DNA from: Bradyrhizobium sp. BR13661
GTDB lineage: Bacteria > Pseudomonadota > Alphaproteobacteria > Rhizobiales > Xanthobacteraceae
Direction: 5' to 3'
DNA length: 64,000 nucleotides
NCBI RefSeq assembly: GCF_029892425.1
Contig: NZ_JARXWB010000005.1
Coordinates: forward strand, 1 to 64,000
Shown: in pieces, positions 62,612 to 64,000 of the stretch
Layout of the letters: every line of letters starts with the position of its first letter
How positions within the stretch are numbered: the stretch's first letter is position 1
Notes under the pieces: model-generated
The model's input: only the letters and a program-made list of their open reading frames with translations
Told to the model about the DNA's origin: nothing
The model's database searches: none
Translations under genes and position numbers: made by a program

Positions 62612-62627
62612 TTAGCTCATCAGCTAA
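62612..62627. promoter_or_regulatory. ArsR operator 2 (TTAGC-N6-GCTAA)
   Basis: The dyad TTAGC-TCATCA-GCTAA has arms identical to the site at 62562 and lies 50 bp away, close to five helical turns. Two dimers would thus bind on the same DNA face. It is also 49 bp from the 3' end of the SDR gene. Confidence 0.75.
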
Positions 62628-62675
62628 GTTTTTTCGTGGCCCGGATGGAGCGCAGCGCAGATGCGCGAAAACGCC

Positions 62676-63380
62676 TCACACCGAGCGCGTCAGCCCGCCG
62701 TCGACGCGGATATTCTGGCCGGTGATATAGGCCGCGCCGTCGGATGCGAGGAACGAGATCGTCGCCGCGATCTCCTCGACCTTGCCGTAACGCTTCAGCG
62801 GCACGCTGTCGCGGCGCGCGTCGGTCTGCGGCAGGCTGTCGATCCAGCCCGGCAGCACATTGTTCATGCGGATGTTGTCGACCGCATGGGTGTCGGTGAA
62901 GATCTTTGTGAAGGCGGCAAGGCCCGCGCGGAACACGGCCGAGGTCGGAAACATGGAACTCGGCTCGAACGCCCAGGCGGTCGAGATGTTGATGATAGCA
63001 CCGGCCTTCTGCGCCTGCATCACCGGCGTCACCAGCCTGACAGGACGGATCACGTTCAGCAAATACGTGTCGAGGCCGATGTGCCACTGCTCGTCGGTAA
63101 TCTCGGTGATGGCAGCACGCGGGCCATGGCCTGCGCTGTTGACGAGCACGTCGATGCGCCCCCATGTCGCCAGCGCACGGTCGACGAGACGCTTCAGATC
63201 GTCATTGGACTTGTTCGAGCCTGTGACGCCAAAGCCGCCGAGCTCGGCCGCTAGCGCTTCGCCCTTGCCGGAGGACGACAGGATGGCGACGCGAAAGCCG
63301 TCGGCCGCGAGCCGCCGCGCGGCCCCTGCTCCCATGCCGCTGCCGCCTGCGGTGACCAATGCGACCTTCTCTGCTGCCAT
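62676..63380 (-). CDS. SDR-family protein with altered active site
   Basis: The 234-residue protein keeps the SDR fold: cofactor motif VTAGGSGMGAGAARRLAADG, NSAGHGPRA and IINIST. The YxxxK catalytic pair is missing: the expected place reads S147-A-V-F-R151 in FPTSAVFRAGLAAF. Such a change would abolish the classical hydride-transfer chemistry or indicates a different use. C-terminal SFLASDGAAYITGQNIRVDGG is normal. It runs divergently from the GNAT gene with about 155 bp between and lies upstream of ArsR on the same strand, but not obviously in its operon. Confidence 0.85.
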   Translation of the reverse strand: MAAEKVALVTAGGSGMGAGAARRLAADGFRVAILSSSGKGEALAAELGGFGVTGSNKSNDDLKRLVDRALATWGRIDVLVNSAGHGPRAAITEITDEQWHIGLDTYLLNVIRPVRLVTPVMQAQKAGAIINISTAWAFEPSSMFPTSAVFRAGLAAFTKIFTDTHAVDNIRMNNVLPGWIDSLPQTDARRDSVPLKRYGKVEEIAATISFLASDGAAYITGQNIRVDGGLTRSV

Positions 63381-63535
63381 GATCGGATATCCCTGTGATA
63401 GCGTTGCGGCGAGCTCAAGGTTCAGTCCCCCAAGGAGCAGTCTACCAGGGCTCAGCCAGTCGAAAGGCCTTCTACAGCCAGACGCGCCCGCGAACCAGAC
63501 TTGCCAACAAGCCTATTGTCACGAGGTCACGCCAC

Positions 63536-64000
63536 ATGAGCGATTTGCAGATCCGCAATTTACGCCCCGACGAGATCTCCATCGCGATCGACTGGGCCGC
63601 GGCCGAGGGCTGGAATCCCGGCCTGCTTGACGCCGCCTGCTTCGCGATCCCCGACGCGCAAGGCTTCTTCGTCGGCGAGATCGACGGCGAGCCAGTCGCG
63701 ACCGTCTCCTGCGTCATCTACGACGATCGCTTTGCCTTTCTCGGATTCTACATCGTACGTGCAGGCTTTCGCGGCAAAGGGCACGGCCTGCGCATCTGGA
63801 ACGCCGCGATCGCGCATGCGGGCACGCGCGTGATCGGCCTCGACGGCGTCGTGGCACAGCAGGACAATTACAGAAAGTCCGGCTTCCAGCTCGCTTACGC
63901 CAATATCCGTTATGGCGGCGTCGTTGCCGCGCCACCGACGCCGCCCGCGGACGTCGTGGCGCTCGACAAGATCCCGTTCGCGCTCGTGCAGGCCAGCGAT
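63536..64000 (+). CDS. GNAT-family N-acetyltransferase (3' end outside window)
   Basis: The first 155 codons are visible and run off the right edge. The GNAT core is recognisable: EISIAIDWAAAEGW at the start, FVGEIDGEPVATVSCVIYDDRFAFLGFYIVRAGFRGKGHGLRIWNAAI with the acetyl-CoA-binding R-G-K-G-H-G loop, then DGVVAQQDNYRKSGF. The remaining part probably holds a second domain, as in longer members. The acceptor is not known. ATG at 63536 begins MSDLQIRNL. Confidence 0.88.
   Translation, partial: MSDLQIRNLRPDEISIAIDWAAAEGWNPGLLDAACFAIPDAQGFFVGEIDGEPVATVSCVIYDDRFAFLGFYIVRAGFRGKGHGLRIWNAAIAHAGTRVIGLDGVVAQQDNYRKSGFQLAYANIRYGGVVAAPPTPPADVVALDKIPFALVQASD

Noticed and set aside
1..64000. CRISPR array, prophage and rRNA genes
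   Set aside because: No regularly spaced repeat-spacer series, phage structural genes or rRNA sequences were seen.

Overview
The window looks like a chromosomal segment of a Bradyrhizobium-type alphaproteobacterium (order Hyphomicrobiales). Signs of this are the high-GC sequence, GC-ending codons, Omp25/31-type outer-membrane protein, BTLCP-type transglutaminase-like protease, DUF2248 and DUF4166 proteins, many catabolic operons with their own regulators, and hybrid PAS histidine kinases. The assignment is inferred from protein style, not from a marker gene.

Layout. 0-8.2 kb: envelope and housekeeping genes (TolA-like protein, aldo/keto reductase, a lone XRE regulator, mgtE, two tandem NodB-type polysaccharide deacetylases, small conserved proteins, a transglutaminase-like protease). 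8.2-20 kb: an orphan IS3 OrfA-like gene, then a 17-bp copy of a tRNA-Leu 3' end, then a five-gene operon (DUF4132/HEAT, MoxR-type AAA+, DUF5682, VWA, SWIM), then the intact tRNA-Leu(GAG). The direct repeat brackets the operon like the att sites of a genomic island. 20-27.9 kb: solitary FliN-like protein, lipB, a DnaB-like RecA-fold protein, tautomerase/LysR pair, an epimerase-DUF4166-GbsR operon and a hybrid kinase. 27.9-33.2 kb: a c-type cytochrome cluster centred on a one-heme outer-membrane cytochrome-porin fusion resembling Cyc2, with three diheme cytochromes, an Omp25-like barrel and a Crp/Fnr regulator. 33.3-38 kb: acyP, an isocitrate lyase/PEP mutase-family gene, pccA and a zinc peptidase. 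38-44 kb: a large hybrid kinase and three transporter genes (DMT, MFS, ArsB-like). 44-49.4 kb: a sugar-acid (idonate/hexonate-like) catabolic cluster. 49.4-52.5 kb: a DUF3280 protein and a NarL-type two-component pair. 52.5-60.6 kb: an aromatic meta-cleavage region (extradiol dioxygenase, IclR, P450, MhpA-like monooxygenase, FAH hydrolase, two ABC binding proteins). 60.6-64 kb: a membrane protein, an ArsR-SRPBCC operon, an SDR lacking the usual active-site residues, and a GNAT gene cut by the right edge.

The most interesting unit is the five-gene operon at 9.26-19.83 kb. Its parts match those of the poorly understood E. coli molR/yehL/yehM/yehP/yehQ set: a chaperone-like AAA+ ATPase with a MIDAS partner, a zinc SWIM protein, a DUF5682 protein with esterase/TIKI-like motifs and a giant HEAT-repeat scaffold. 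The flanking tRNA-end repeat suggests it is mobile cargo. The second is the possible extracellular electron transfer cluster at 27.9-33.2 kb. Several self-regulation sites can be read directly, including twin TTAGC-N6-GCTAA operators at an ArsR gene and a perfect 18-bp palindrome over the start codon of a GbsR/MarR gene.
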